Source: CBDAPX01 sp965198725
GTDB lineage: Bacteria > Pseudomonadota > Alphaproteobacteria > Rhodobacterales > Rhodobacteraceae
DNA: 64,000 nucleotides
Direction of reading: 5' to 3'
Assembly (NCBI GenBank): GCA_965198725.1
Contig: CBDAPX010000001.1
Span: 496,001 to 560,000 of the forward strand
Below, piece after piece: positions 15,496-24,691 of the stretch. A program made the position numbers and the translations under genes. Each line of letters begins with the position of its first letter. Position 1 is the first letter of the stretch. Below the pieces are notes generated by a model. It had not been told where the DNA came from. It ran no database searches and worked only from the letters and a program-made list of their open reading frames with translations.

Positions 15496-16398
15496 TTAGT
15501 CGCCCAGGTGGGTTTCGCCGCGCGCGCGGGCGAGGTGAATCTGTTTTTGACGTTCGCGAAAGCGCGTTTTGTCCGCTTCGGATGTTTCATCGACGCATTG
15601 GTGACAGGACACACCTTCTTCGAATTCCGGGCGGGTGCGATCAGCTCGCAGGATGGGACGGCGGCAGCCGTGACAAAGCTGATGCGGACCTTCGGCAAGG
15701 CCGTGGCCGACGGAAACCCGGTTGTCAAAAACAAAACACTCGCCTTGCCAGGTGCTGTTATCAGCGGGCGTTTCTTCGAGGTAGCGCAGGATACCGCCCT
15801 TGAGGTGATAGACGTCCTCGACGCCTTCGCCCAAGAGATAGTTGGTGGATTTCTCACACCGGATACCGCCGGTGCAGAACATGGCGATTTTCTTGTTGTG
15901 AAAGCGGTGCTTGTTTTCCTCCCACCAAGCCGGAAACTCACCAAAAGACTTGGTTTCAGGATCTACGGCGCCTTCGAAAGTTCCGATGGCGACTTCATAA
16001 TCGTTACGCGTATCGATCAAGGCAACATCGGGTTGCCGAATGAGGTCGTTCCAGTCCTGTGGGTCGACATAATGTCCAACCCGTGCCTTTGGATCGACAT
16101 CGGGCTGGCCCATCGTCACGATTTCTTTTTTCAGCCGCACCTTCATCTTGCCAAAGGGCGGGTGGTCGGATGTCGCTTCTTTCCAGTCGAGATCAACGCA
16201 ACCCGGCAGGGCCTGAATATGCGCAATCACCGTGTCGATGCCGGATCGAGGACCAGCAATCGTGCCATTGATGCCTTCTGGTGCCAAAAGCAGGGTACCT
16301 TTGACGCCGTTGGTACAGCACAATGATGCTAGTGCCGGTTTCAGGGCGGCCGGATCATCAAAGCGCGTGAAATGGTAAAGGGCAGCGATTGTGTACAT
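15496..16398 (-). CDS. trhO: tRNA uridine(34) hydroxylase (rhodanese-like)
   Basis: This 300-residue protein matches TrhO/YceA. The N-terminal acylphosphatase-like domain (about residues 1-95) contains GTLLLAPEGINGTIAG. The rhodanese domain (about 115-215) has the active-site loop FCTGGIRCEKSTNYL with the essential Cys, and LKGGILRYLEE. A C-terminal Cys-rich tail, LCHGCRRPIL with SCHQC, completes the family pattern. TrhO hydroxylates wobble U34 to ho5U using O2, the first step towards cmo5U-type modifications. It is transcribed alone, divergent from pncA. Confidence 0.93.
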   Translation of the reverse strand: MYTIAALYHFTRFDDPAALKPALASLCCTNGVKGTLLLAPEGINGTIAGPRSGIDTVIAHIQALPGCVDLDWKEATSDHPPFGKMKVRLKKEIVTMGQPDVDPKARVGHYVDPQDWNDLIRQPDVALIDTRNDYEVAIGTFEGAVDPETKSFGEFPAWWEENKHRFHNKKIAMFCTGGIRCEKSTNYLLGEGVEDVYHLKGGILRYLEETPADNSTWQGECFVFDNRVSVGHGLAEGPHQLCHGCRRPILRADRTRPEFEEGVSCHQCVDETSEADKTRFRERQKQIHLARARGETHLGD

Positions 16399-16495
16399 GG
16401 CCGCGATCTAGACCCAGCGGTGTCATATCGCAAGGGCCGTTGACCAATCCGACGCGCCGTTTTACGCCAGTTACAGTCATGGAAGGGATCAGATC

Positions 16496-17086
16496 ATGCA
16501 GGCATTGCTCGTCATTGACGTACAAAACGATTTTTGCCCGGGCGGTGCGTTGGCGGTGCCGGAAGGGGATCTGATTGTGCCGGGTATCAATACCGCCATG
16601 GCAGAATTTGACGCGGTGATCCTGACGCAAGACTGGCATCCCGCCGGGCATTCCAGCTTTGCCAGCAGCCATGACGATAAGGCGCCATATGATATGGTTA
16701 AGATGCCGTATGGCCCACAGGTTCTTTGGCCGGATCATTGTGTGCAAGGGACCAAAGGGGCGGCATTTCATGATGGTCTCAAAACGGATGGCGATCTGAT
16801 CCTGCGCAAAGGGTTTCGGTCGGCGATTGACAGCTATTCGGCTTTCTTTGAAAACGACAAAACGACGCCCACCGGGCTGGACGGTTATCTGCGCAGCCGT
16901 GGGATCACTGACCTGACCCTGGTCGGCCTCGCGACGGATTTCTGTGTCCACTTTTCCGCCGTTGATGCCGCAAAACTGGGTTTTGCGGTCACGGTGCGCA
17001 CAGAACTGTGCCGAGGCATTGATCTGGACGGGTCGCTTGCCGCGGCGATGGACGCGATGAAAACAGCGGGCGTGACGATCATCTGA
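16496..17086 (+). CDS. pncA: Nicotinamidase/pyrazinamidase
   Basis: This 196-residue member of the isochorismatase-like hydrolases deamidates nicotinamide to nicotinate for NAD salvage. The catalytic triad is visible: Asp in VIDVQNDF, Lys in ILRKGFRS and Cys in LATDFCVHFSA. Metal ligands lie in TQDWHPAGHSSFASSH. Length matches PncA. The next gene but one is pncB, whose product uses the nicotinate made here. A sensor kinase gene lies between them in the same direction, suggesting a common transcript. A GGAAGGGAT ribosome-binding site precedes the ATG. Confidence 0.95.
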   Translation: MQALLVIDVQNDFCPGGALAVPEGDLIVPGINTAMAEFDAVILTQDWHPAGHSSFASSHDDKAPYDMVKMPYGPQVLWPDHCVQGTKGAAFHDGLKTDGDLILRKGFRSAIDSYSAFFENDKTTPTGLDGYLRSRGITDLTLVGLATDFCVHFSAVDAAKLGFAVTVRTELCRGIDLDGSLAAAMDAMKTAGVTII

Positions 17087-17158
17087 ACCGGCTTTGCCAG
17101 TTGTTAACCCCGGGATCCTACGTTCTGCGGTAGTTCAAGTAATACCGCAGGACCGTGA

Positions 17159-19393
17159 ATGGTCGACACCGCCGCGCAACCGTCAGACGACTTTGCCGAA
17201 TTTACGCGTAAAAACAGCCGGTCAGGTCTGTTGGTGCGCTATGCGCGTGGGCGGGTCAAACACTTTGCGCAACGACAGCTTCTGACCGTTGCTGGCAGCG
17301 TAACTTTGGCCGTTTTTGACGGGCTGATTTATGGCGCAATTGCTTTGGCGTGCGCTTTGTTCGGCGAAGCGGTGGATTGCCTGTTTCTGCGTCGGGTCCC
17401 AGGCTGGATCGAAACGGGCGTCCGGAAGCCACAACTCTATTGGTTGTCGACGCTCACGGCATGGATACAGGCGGCGTGCATATCGGTGTGTTTCATCTTG
17501 GCTTGCACCGGTCCTGTCACCAGCCTGTCTGCTCTTTTTGCGATGAGCTTTTTGATCGGCGCAACGATAAACGCCGGCGTGATGCTGCCGTTTCACCGCG
17601 CCGCAGGCATTGCGCGACTGTCTGTCTATGCGGCCTGTCCATTAGGGTGGCTGGGTTATCTGATCGTCAACGGCGGTATGACAGAATACCGGATCTGGTT
17701 GGACTTGTTGGGGGTATTGATCCTGTCCTTTATGGCTGTGGTGTTCATCGGCTTCGTCAATGCCGGGTTTGAACGGCACAAGGCCAACACGCGTAAGCTG
17801 GTCGAGAATGCGCAGCTGCTAAAAGACATCAATGCAGAGATGAAAAAGCGTGAGCGGGAAATGCAAAAGCTGTCACTTGTTGCGCGCAACGCCAATGACT
17901 CTGTAATCATTTCGGGCCCGGATGGGCGGATCGAATGGGTCAATGACGCATTCGTCCGCGCCACGGGATATGCCAGCGCAGAGGCGTTGGGTCGGACGCC
18001 TGCGGAACTGTTAAACAGCCCCAAAACCAACCCGGATACGATATTGGCGATTGCACAGTCGGTCATGGCTGGCGAACCTTTCCGAGGCGAGATTCTGAAT
18101 CGACGAAAAGACGGGCAAGAGATTTGGATCGACGCGAATTTGGTTCCGGTGATCGATGAAGATGGCGAGGTAGAAGTTACCGTCGCCATTGAACGAGACG
18201 TCACCTATGCGCGCCAACATGCCCAAGAGATGGCCGAAGCCCGGAAAGCTGCAGAAGAAGGGGCCAAGGCCAAAGCAGAGTTTCTGGCCACGATGAGCCA
18301 CGAAATTCGGACGCCCATGAATGGCATTGTGGGTATGTCGGACCTGTTGTCGGGGTCCAAGTTGTCGACCGAGCAACAAGAATATGCGGACACGATCCGC
18401 AGCTCGGCGCAGGCCTTGCTACAAATCATCAATGACATTCTCGACCTGTCGAAACTGGACGCCAAGAAGATGACCTTTGCCACCGTCACGTTCGACCCGG
18501 CGCAGTGTCTGAACGAGGTTGTGCAGCTTTTGAAACCGCAGGCGAATGGAAAAGGGATCGGCCTGGAATTGAAGGTTGTGCCGGAGTTTCCCAAAGCGGT
18601 GAGCGGGGATGACGGCCGACTGCGGCAGATTTTGATCAACTTGATTGGCAACGGGTTAAAGTTCACTGAAAAAGGCGGTGTCAAAATCGAGGCCTGTGCA
18701 GACGAAAACGGTTCCAGTTGGATGCTGCGCTTGCGGGTCAAAGACACTGGCATAGGCATTCCGGCCGACAAAATCGAACAGGTTTTCGCGCAGTTTTCCC
18801 AAGCCGATGCCGCAACAACGCGCCGGTTTGGTGGGACCGGGTTGGGCCTGACCATTTCCAAGCATTTGATCGAAGGCATGGGGGGCAGTATTTCCGTCAC
18901 CTCTGAACCCGGCGTCGGGTCGTGTTTTGAAGTCCATCTGCCTGTTGGGCCGCCAGAAACTGCGGTCAAAGGCCCACGAGCGGTCCAACTTGAAGAAAGC
19001 GTGCTGACCGAACAGATCGCGGGATTGCGCGTGTTGGTCGCCGAAGACAATCGCGTGAACCGGATGCTGTTGGAGAAATACCTTAAGCAAAGCGGTGTGG
19101 AATTGACCTTTGCCTGCGACGGGCAAGAGGCGGTTACAGCCGTCCGCAAGGAGGTGCCCGATGTCGTATTTATGGACATGTCGATGCCAGTGATGAACGG
19201 AATTGACGCAACGCGCGCCATTCGAACGGGCGACGGTCCCCAGCCGGTGATCCTTGCTTTAACGGCGAACGCGTTTGACGCGGACCGCGAGGCATGTCTG
19301 GCGGCGGGCATGGACGGATTTCTTAGCAAACCGATCCGCAAGCGCGCGTTTCTGGAAGCGATTGCAAAATACGGAACGCAAAAGGCCGCTTGA
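17159..19393 (+). CDS. Hybrid sensor histidine kinase/response regulator with PAS domain
   Basis: This is a 744-residue inner-membrane kinase. The domain order is a cytoplasmic N-terminus, about five or six membrane helices (residues 45-205), a short coiled coil, a PAS domain (about 235-350, with DGRIEWVNDAFVRATGY), HisKA with the phospho-acceptor His near 381 (ATMSHEIRTPMNG), HATPase with N, G1 and G2 boxes (LIGNGLKFTEKGG, DTGIGIP, GGTGLGLTISKHL), and a C-terminal receiver with Asp near 673 (VVFMDMSMPVMNG) and Lys in FLSKPI. No separate output protein or HPt domain is encoded nearby. It lies between pncA and pncB, which suggests a link to nicotinate or NAD status, or mere genomic proximity. 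Confidence 0.92.
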   Translation: MVDTAAQPSDDFAEFTRKNSRSGLLVRYARGRVKHFAQRQLLTVAGSVTLAVFDGLIYGAIALACALFGEAVDCLFLRRVPGWIETGVRKPQLYWLSTLTAWIQAACISVCFILACTGPVTSLSALFAMSFLIGATINAGVMLPFHRAAGIARLSVYAACPLGWLGYLIVNGGMTEYRIWLDLLGVLILSFMAVVFIGFVNAGFERHKANTRKLVENAQLLKDINAEMKKREREMQKLSLVARNANDSVIISGPDGRIEWVNDAFVRATGYASAEALGRTPAELLNSPKTNPDTILAIAQSVMAGEPFRGEILNRRKDGQEIWIDANLVPVIDEDGEVEVTVAIERDVTYARQHAQEMAEARKAAEEGAKAKAEFLATMSHEIRTPMNGIVGMSDLLSGSKLSTEQQEYADTIRSSAQALLQIINDILDLSKLDAKKMTFATVTFDPAQCLNEVVQLLKPQANGKGIGLELKVVPEFPKAVSGDDGRLRQILINLIGNGLKFTEKGGVKIEACADENGSSWMLRLRVKDTGIGIPADKIEQVFAQFSQADAATTRRFGGTGLGLTISKHLIEGMGGSISVTSEPGVGSCFEVHLPVGPPETAVKGPRAVQLEESVLTEQIAGLRVLVAEDNRVNRMLLEKYLKQSGVELTFACDGQEAVTAVRKEVPDVVFMDMSMPVMNGIDATRAIRTGDGPQPVILALTANAFDADREACLAAGMDGFLSKPIRKRAFLEAIAKYGTQKAA

Positions 19394-19459
19394 TTTCGAA
19401 GGTAAGGCAGGATTGGTTGGCTACGCACGCCAACGTGCCAGAGAAATGAGGCCAGACCC

Positions 19460-20749
19460 GTGGACATCGCAACCCGCGTCTATAATCACAAATGGAAGAT
19501 CGACCCGATCGTCCGTTCCTTGATCGACACTGATTTTTACAAACTGCTGATGTGTCAGTCGGTGTTCCGAAACAAACCGAACACTCAGGTCACTTTTTCG
19601 CTGATCAACCGGTCGAAACATGTGCCTTTGGCCAAGCTGATCGACGAGGGCGAGTTGCGTGAACAGTTGGACCACATCAGGTCACTGTCGCTCAGCCGCG
19701 GGGAAAGCACTTGGCTGCGCGGGAACATGTTTTACGGCAAACGCCAGATGTTCCGGTCGGATTTCATGGAATGGTTCGAACAGCTGCGCCTGCCGCCCTA
19801 TCATCTGGAACGGAAGGACGATCAATACGAGCTGACCTTTGAAGGGTCTTGGCCAGAAGTCATGCTGTGGGAAATCCCGGCTTTGGCCGTGTTGATGGAG
19901 CTGCGCGGTCGGGCTGTCTTGAATTCCATGGGCCGCTTCGAATTACAGGTGCTTTATGCCCGCGCCATGACCCGCGTCTGGGAAAAGATCGAGCGACTCC
20001 GCGCAATCGACGGCCTGCGGATCGCTGATTTTGGCACCCGCCGCCGCCACTCCTTCATGTGGCAGGATTGGTGCGTCCAGGCCATGATCGAAGGGTTGGG
20101 AGGCCAATTCACCGGCACCTCCAATTGCCTGATCGCCATGCGTCGCGAGGTCGAAGCAATCGGAACCAATGCGCATGAACTGCCGATGGTCTATTCCGCC
20201 TTGGCCGAAAGCGACAAAGATCTGGCATCCGCGCCTTATGACGTCCTAAGCGACTGGCACGAAGAGCATGATGGCAACCTGCGGATGATTTTGCCGGACA
20301 CGTACGGCACCCAGGGCTTTTTGGACAACGCCCCTGACTGGTTAGCGGGCTGGACCGGCATTCGTATCGACAGCGGGGACCCCGCCAAGGGCGCAGAAAC
20401 AGCTATCGAATGGTGGAAAGCCCGCGGCGAGGGCCCGCGTGAAAAGCTGGTCATTTTCTCGGACGGGTTGGACGTGGACAAAATTGCCGAGCTTCATGCG
20501 CAATTTGCCGACCGCGTCCGCGTCTCTTTCGGCTGGGGCACTTTGCTGACGAACGATTTCCGCGGTTTGGTGCCCAATGATGCGTTGGCGCCTTTCAGCC
20601 TTGTGTGCAAAGCAGTGCGCGCCAATGGCCGGCCGACGGTCAAATTGTCGGACAACCCGGAAAAGGCTATGGGCCCTGCAGACGAGATTGATCGGTACAA
20701 AAGGGTCTTCGGCGTTGGCGCCCAGGAACGCTTGAAAGTCGTTGTTTAG
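19460..20749 (+). CDS. pncB: Nicotinate phosphoribosyltransferase
   Basis: This 429-residue enzyme makes nicotinate mononucleotide from nicotinate and PRPP in the Preiss-Handler NAD pathway. The family start SLIDTDFYKLLMCQSVF (about residues 15-31) and the phosphoribosyl-binding region GTRRRHSFMWQDW with FTGTSNC (about 190-220) are present, as is the C-terminal IDSGDPAKGAETAI. A GTG start at 19460 is used; the ATG nearest downstream would lose the conserved N-terminus. It follows the histidine kinase gene by 66 bp and completes a pncA-kinase-pncB unit. Its stop overlaps that of the convergent EamA gene. Confidence 0.95.
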   Translation: MDIATRVYNHKWKIDPIVRSLIDTDFYKLLMCQSVFRNKPNTQVTFSLINRSKHVPLAKLIDEGELREQLDHIRSLSLSRGESTWLRGNMFYGKRQMFRSDFMEWFEQLRLPPYHLERKDDQYELTFEGSWPEVMLWEIPALAVLMELRGRAVLNSMGRFELQVLYARAMTRVWEKIERLRAIDGLRIADFGTRRRHSFMWQDWCVQAMIEGLGGQFTGTSNCLIAMRREVEAIGTNAHELPMVYSALAESDKDLASAPYDVLSDWHEEHDGNLRMILPDTYGTQGFLDNAPDWLAGWTGIRIDSGDPAKGAETAIEWWKARGEGPREKLVIFSDGLDVDKIAELHAQFADRVRVSFGWGTLLTNDFRGLVPNDALAPFSLVCKAVRANGRPTVKLSDNPEKAMGPADEIDRYKRVFGVGAQERLKVVV

Positions 20750-21645
20750 ACCCTGTTTTTGATCTGGCGATCCCGCCAGATCACGATCAAACCACCTAAG
20801 CTGATCAAGAGCGCGCCGGGGAAAAGGTCACCCAACGGAGCCTCGCCATAGAAAAGCCAGCCCAACACAAAGGCAAGCGGGATACCAAAATAGCTGAACG
20901 GGGCAAGATCGCTTTGTTCAGCCATGCGATAAGCATAGATCAGGCACAAGACGGCAGAGCCGCCAAACACCCCCATCGCAGCGATCCAAATCAGGTCTTG
21001 GGGCCGGGCCAGTGTCGAAAACCCGCCCAACACCAAGGCCAAAGCGAAGGACCCCAGCAAAGCGAAGCTCGCAGAATAGAGGTTCAACAGCGGCGTTGGC
21101 ACATCGTCGTCTACCAATCGCGATGTCACGCCCGCCAAGGCATAGCAAAACGCGGCCCCGAGAGGGGCGGCGGCGGCGAGCGTAAAGGTATCAGCACCGG
21201 GTTTTGCGATCCAAACCACGCCGAGAAAACCGATCAACACCGCGCCCCAGCGGACATAACCCACCTTTTCCCCCAATATCGGAACCGCAAGCGCCGTCAG
21301 GAAAAGGGCATTGGCGTAAGTGATCGTATTGGCCGTCGCAAAAGGCAAAATGCCCAAAGAAATGTAGTACAAAAGCTGCGCAACGGCGACGCATAGGCCG
21401 CGAAAAACACCCAAACGCCATTGCCGGATCCGTAAGGGACGACCGGCGCTGTGCCATGTCTGCACTGACCAAAGCGCGATCAGGCTGGGCACCAGGCCGA
21501 AAAAGTTGCGATAGACGGACAGCTCGGCGGCAGAATAGTCCGTCGACAAGCGTTTTTTGACCAATCCCATGAGATCGAACAAAAAAAGGGCCACAAGCGA
21601 CAGCACAATCGCCAACCCGGTGCGGTCTGTCGCGCGTCTGCTCAT
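20746..21645 (-). CDS. EamA/DMT-superfamily transporter
   Basis: This is a 299-residue protein of about ten hydrophobic helices in two repeated EamA halves (about residues 10-145 and 155-290). Typical signatures are LLYYISLGILPFATANTITY in the first half and GSAVLCLIYAYRMAEQSDLA followed by PFSYFGIPLAFVLGWLFYGE in the second. Members export or import amino acids, nucleosides or other metabolites; the substrate is not predictable. It follows the broken aldehyde dehydrogenase gene by six bases in the same direction, so it may be the last gene of the peptide-transporter operon. It converges on pncB with a four-base overlap of stop codons. Confidence 0.85.
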   Translation of the reverse strand: MSRRATDRTGLAIVLSLVALFLFDLMGLVKKRLSTDYSAAELSVYRNFFGLVPSLIALWSVQTWHSAGRPLRIRQWRLGVFRGLCVAVAQLLYYISLGILPFATANTITYANALFLTALAVPILGEKVGYVRWGAVLIGFLGVVWIAKPGADTFTLAAAAPLGAAFCYALAGVTSRLVDDDVPTPLLNLYSASFALLGSFALALVLGGFSTLARPQDLIWIAAMGVFGGSAVLCLIYAYRMAEQSDLAPFSYFGIPLAFVLGWLFYGEAPLGDLFPGALLISLGGLIVIWRDRQIKNRV

Positions 21646-21651
21646 TTTGTT

Positions 21652-23100
21652 TTAGCCATGCAGGGTCGCGACCGTTTTCAATTGGGAAAAGCCATAGAGC
21701 GCCTCGAACCCTTTCTCTCGGCCATGCCCGGATTTCCCAACGCCACCAAATGGCAGTTCAACACCGCCTCCGGCACCGTAATTATTGACGAACACTTGGC
21801 CAGCCCGCAGGGCCTTGGCCAGTCGCATCTGTCGACCCCCATCACGCGTCCAGACACTGGCCACCAGACCATATTCGGTGCCGTTTGCGATCCGAATGGC
21901 CTCTGCTTCATCCTCGAAAGGGATCAAAACCTGAACAGGTCAGAAAATCTCTTCCTGCGCCAGAACGTGAACAGGAGAGACATCGGCAAAAAGTGTCGGA
22001 CGGACATAAGCCCCGGTTTCCGGAGCGCCGTCCACGATTTGGCCCTGCGCGGCCAAGGTGAGGTCCTGACCCATTGAAAGATAGCGTTCCACGATCTCTT
22101 TTTGTCGGTGCGATATCAGGGGACCAAGCCGCAAGTCATCTGTTGCCGGACCAACGGTCAGCGTCTGATAGGCGGCCGACATCCGGTCCAAGACCTCCTT
22201 ATAGACACTGGTCTGCACCAGAATGCGGGAAGATGCAGAACAGGTTTGACCGGCGTTTTGAATGCCTGCGTTCACAAGAAACGGCAGAGCAGCGTCCAGA
22301 TCGGCATCGTCAAACACAAGCTGAGGCGACTTGCCGCCAAGCTCCAAAGTCACAGGCACAACATTCTGCGCGGCGGCTGCCTGAACGCGGGCCCCGGTGG
22401 CGACCGAGCCAGTAAAGCTGAGGTGCTGAATGCCCGCATGGGCGGCAAGTGCCGCGCCCGCTTCGGCCCCAAGGCCCGGGACAACGTTCAAAACACCGGG
22501 CGGCAAACCTGCCTCTTCCGCCAATCGGGCAAAGGCCAGAGCCGTGAGGCAGGCTTCTTCAGCCGGTTTCAAGACACAGGTATTGCCCATGGTTAGAGCC
22601 GCACCAACGGATCGTCCGATGATCTGCATGGGATAGTTCCACGGCACGATATGACCGGTTATCCCATGCGGTTCGCGCAAGGTGTAAACCGTGTAGCCCG
22701 ACAAATAAGGCAGGGTTTCGCCATGCACCTTGTCCGCCGCACCGCCGTAAAACTCCATATACCGCGCCAGGGCAACGGCATCGGCGCGGGCCTGCGTCAG
22801 CGGTTTGCCGACATCCATGGCCTCTAGCCGCGCGAGGTCCTCGACATGATCAAGGATCAAAGCGCCGAGACGCGTCAAAACACGACCCCGCTCGACCGCA
22901 GGAAGATCAGCCCATCCCGCGCGGGCCGCATCAGCGGCGGCGGCGGCAGCATCGATATCCACAGTCTCACCTCGCGCAATCTGACAGATTTCGCTGCCAT
23001 CTGAAGGGTTGATCAGCGGCAAGGTCTGTGTGCCCGCCGGTTCGATCCATTTGCCACCAATCAGGCACAGCGCGGGATCAAACGCAAAAGTCTCAAACAT
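21652..23100 (-). pseudogene. NAD-dependent aldehyde dehydrogenase with an in-frame TGA
   Basis: The frame encodes a normal 482-residue ALDH but is interrupted by TGA at codon 387 (TCA at 21940-21942), exactly where relatives have Gly in the invariant EEIFGPV motif (here EEIF-stop-PVQVLIPFEDE). GGA to TGA explains it. The N-terminal part keeps the NAD-binding VPWNYPMQ, catalytic Glu in TLELGGKSP and catalytic Cys in GQTCSASSR. The lost 95 residues hold part of the catalytic domain and the oligomerisation tail (ELPFGGVGKSGHGREKG). The ATG overlaps the ABC ATPase gene by eight bases. Likely a recent nonsense mutation or a sequencing error. The closest families are betaine-/aminobutyraldehyde-type ALDHs. 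Confidence 0.88.
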
Positions 23101-24691
23101 GTGCGATATCTCCTTTATTAGTATCTATTTCGGGCAATACCGGAGCAGCTGCAATGAGGTCGCGGGTGTAAGGATGCGACGGGTTGGTGAAGACGGACTC
23201 TGTCGGTCCCTGTTCGACAATTTCGCCATTTCGCATCACCAGAACCCGGTCGGTAACACGCCGCACGACGGTCAGGTCGTGGCTGATAAAGAGGTAGGTC
23301 AACCCGTAGCGGCGACAGAGATCGGCCAGCAAATCGAGTATCTGCGCGCGCACCGAGACATCCAGCGCCGAAACCGCCTCGTCCAACAGGATCAGCTCTG
23401 GTCGTATGATCAGCGCACGGGCAATGGCAATGCGCTGGCGTTGGCCACCGGAAAACTCGTGGATGTATTTGTCGGCGTCCGACGGGTTAAGGCCAACGGC
23501 GGTCAACGCCTCTGCGATCGCAGCGGCACGGGCGGCCTTATCGGGTTTTGGATCGAGCAGGTGGAACGGCTCGGTGATCAGGCGCGCAACTTTGTGCCGT
23601 GGATTGAAACTGCCAAAAGGATCCTGGAAGACGACTTGCATCCGGCGGCGGACGGCCGGGTCATGTACGGGGGTTCCGTCCAATAAGATTTCACCGCTCT
23701 GCACGGGTTCAAGGCCCAAAATGGCCCGCGTTAGGGTCGATTTACCACTCCCACTTTCGCCAACCAGCCCCATGCGTTCGCCTTTGTCTAGGGTGAAACT
23801 GACATCCCGAACGGCAGGATGAGTTTGGACAGGCGCAAACAGGCTGGTGCGGGGCAAACGGTAATTGCGGCTGACGTCATGGACCTGCAGCAACGGTTCT
23901 GGTGGCGGGGGGGGCGGCAAGTCGACGTCATGACGCGAAGCAGCAAAGAGCATCTGCGTGTAAGGATGCTGCATGTTTTTCAAAAGATGCTGTGTCGGGC
24001 CGATTTCGACAATCTCTCCATAACGCATCACCGCAATGCGGTCCGCCAAGCCCGCCACAACGGCCAGATCATGGGTGATCATCATCAGGCCCATGCCATA
24101 GTCATCAACCAAACCGCGCAGAAGGTCGAGAATTTGAGCCTGCGTCGTCACATCCAGTGCTGTTGTGGGCTCATCCGCGATCAACAGTTTGGGCCGCAAA
24201 GCAATGGCCATGGCGATCACGACGCGCTGGCGTTGCCCACCAGACAGCTCATGCGGAAAGCGGGTCAGCGGAAACCGCTCGGGTGGCAGGCCGACACGGG
24301 TCAATACGTCCCGCGCTCGCTGCTCTGCCTCTGATCGCGGCATCGCCTTATGGATAAGGATCGTTTCGGTGACCTGTGAACCGATGGTTTTGACCGGGTT
24401 CAGGGCGGTCATGGGTTCTTGGAACACCATACCGACGTCCCGACCGCGTATCTGGCACATCTCGGCCTCGGTCGCCGTCAGGATTTCCGCATCATCCAAC
24501 GCGATGCTCCCGGCGCTTTGCGCACCTTGTGGCAACAGTTGTGTCACGGCAAAAGCTGTCATCGACTTTCCCGACCCGCTCTCACCTGTCACCGCGACGA
24601 TTTCGCCCGGTGCGATGTCAAGATCGATACCTTTCAGGATCGGGGTGCCACCAATAGACAGGCGCAGATCACGGATGGACAAAAGGCTCAT
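23093..24691 (-). CDS. Peptide-type ABC transporter ATPase, two fused ATP-binding domains
   Basis: From the ATG at 24691 this is a 532-residue protein made of two ATPase domains, a fusion of DppD- and DppF-like subunits (YejF type). Each half has Walker A (GESGSGKSMTAF and GESGSGKSTLTRA), signature (LSGGQRQRVVIA and FSGGQRQRIAIA) and Walker B (LIADEPTTALD and ILLDEAVSALD), so both sites look active. Oligopeptide-type C-terminal extensions follow each domain. It powers uptake by the permeases encoded just upstream, which overlap as ATGA. A longer frame to 24874 lies within the permease gene and was rejected. The substrate class is peptide/opine/nickel-like by family only. Confidence 0.92.
   Translation of the reverse strand: MSLLSIRDLRLSIGGTPILKGIDLDIAPGEIVAVTGESGSGKSMTAFAVTQLLPQGAQSAGSIALDDAEILTATEAEMCQIRGRDVGMVFQEPMTALNPVKTIGSQVTETILIHKAMPRSEAEQRARDVLTRVGLPPERFPLTRFPHELSGGQRQRVVIAMAIALRPKLLIADEPTTALDVTTQAQILDLLRGLVDDYGMGLMMITHDLAVVAGLADRIAVMRYGEIVEIGPTQHLLKNMQHPYTQMLFAASRHDVDLPPPPPPEPLLQVHDVSRNYRLPRTSLFAPVQTHPAVRDVSFTLDKGERMGLVGESGSGKSTLTRAILGLEPVQSGEILLDGTPVHDPAVRRRMQVVFQDPFGSFNPRHKVARLITEPFHLLDPKPDKAARAAAIAEALTAVGLNPSDADKYIHEFSGGQRQRIAIARALIIRPELILLDEAVSALDVSVRAQILDLLADLCRRYGLTYLFISHDLTVVRRVTDRVLVMRNGEIVEQGPTESVFTNPSHPYTRDLIAAAPVLPEIDTNKGDIAHV

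Noticed and set aside
18205..19467. 420-codon antisense open frame over the histidine kinase
   Set aside because: It lies opposite a full set of kinase motifs and has no recognisable domain, a common effect of codon bias at high GC.
21940..21942. TGA in the aldehyde dehydrogenase as a selenocysteine codon
   Set aside because: The position is Gly in the family, not Cys, and nothing suggests a SECIS element or selenoprotein role there.
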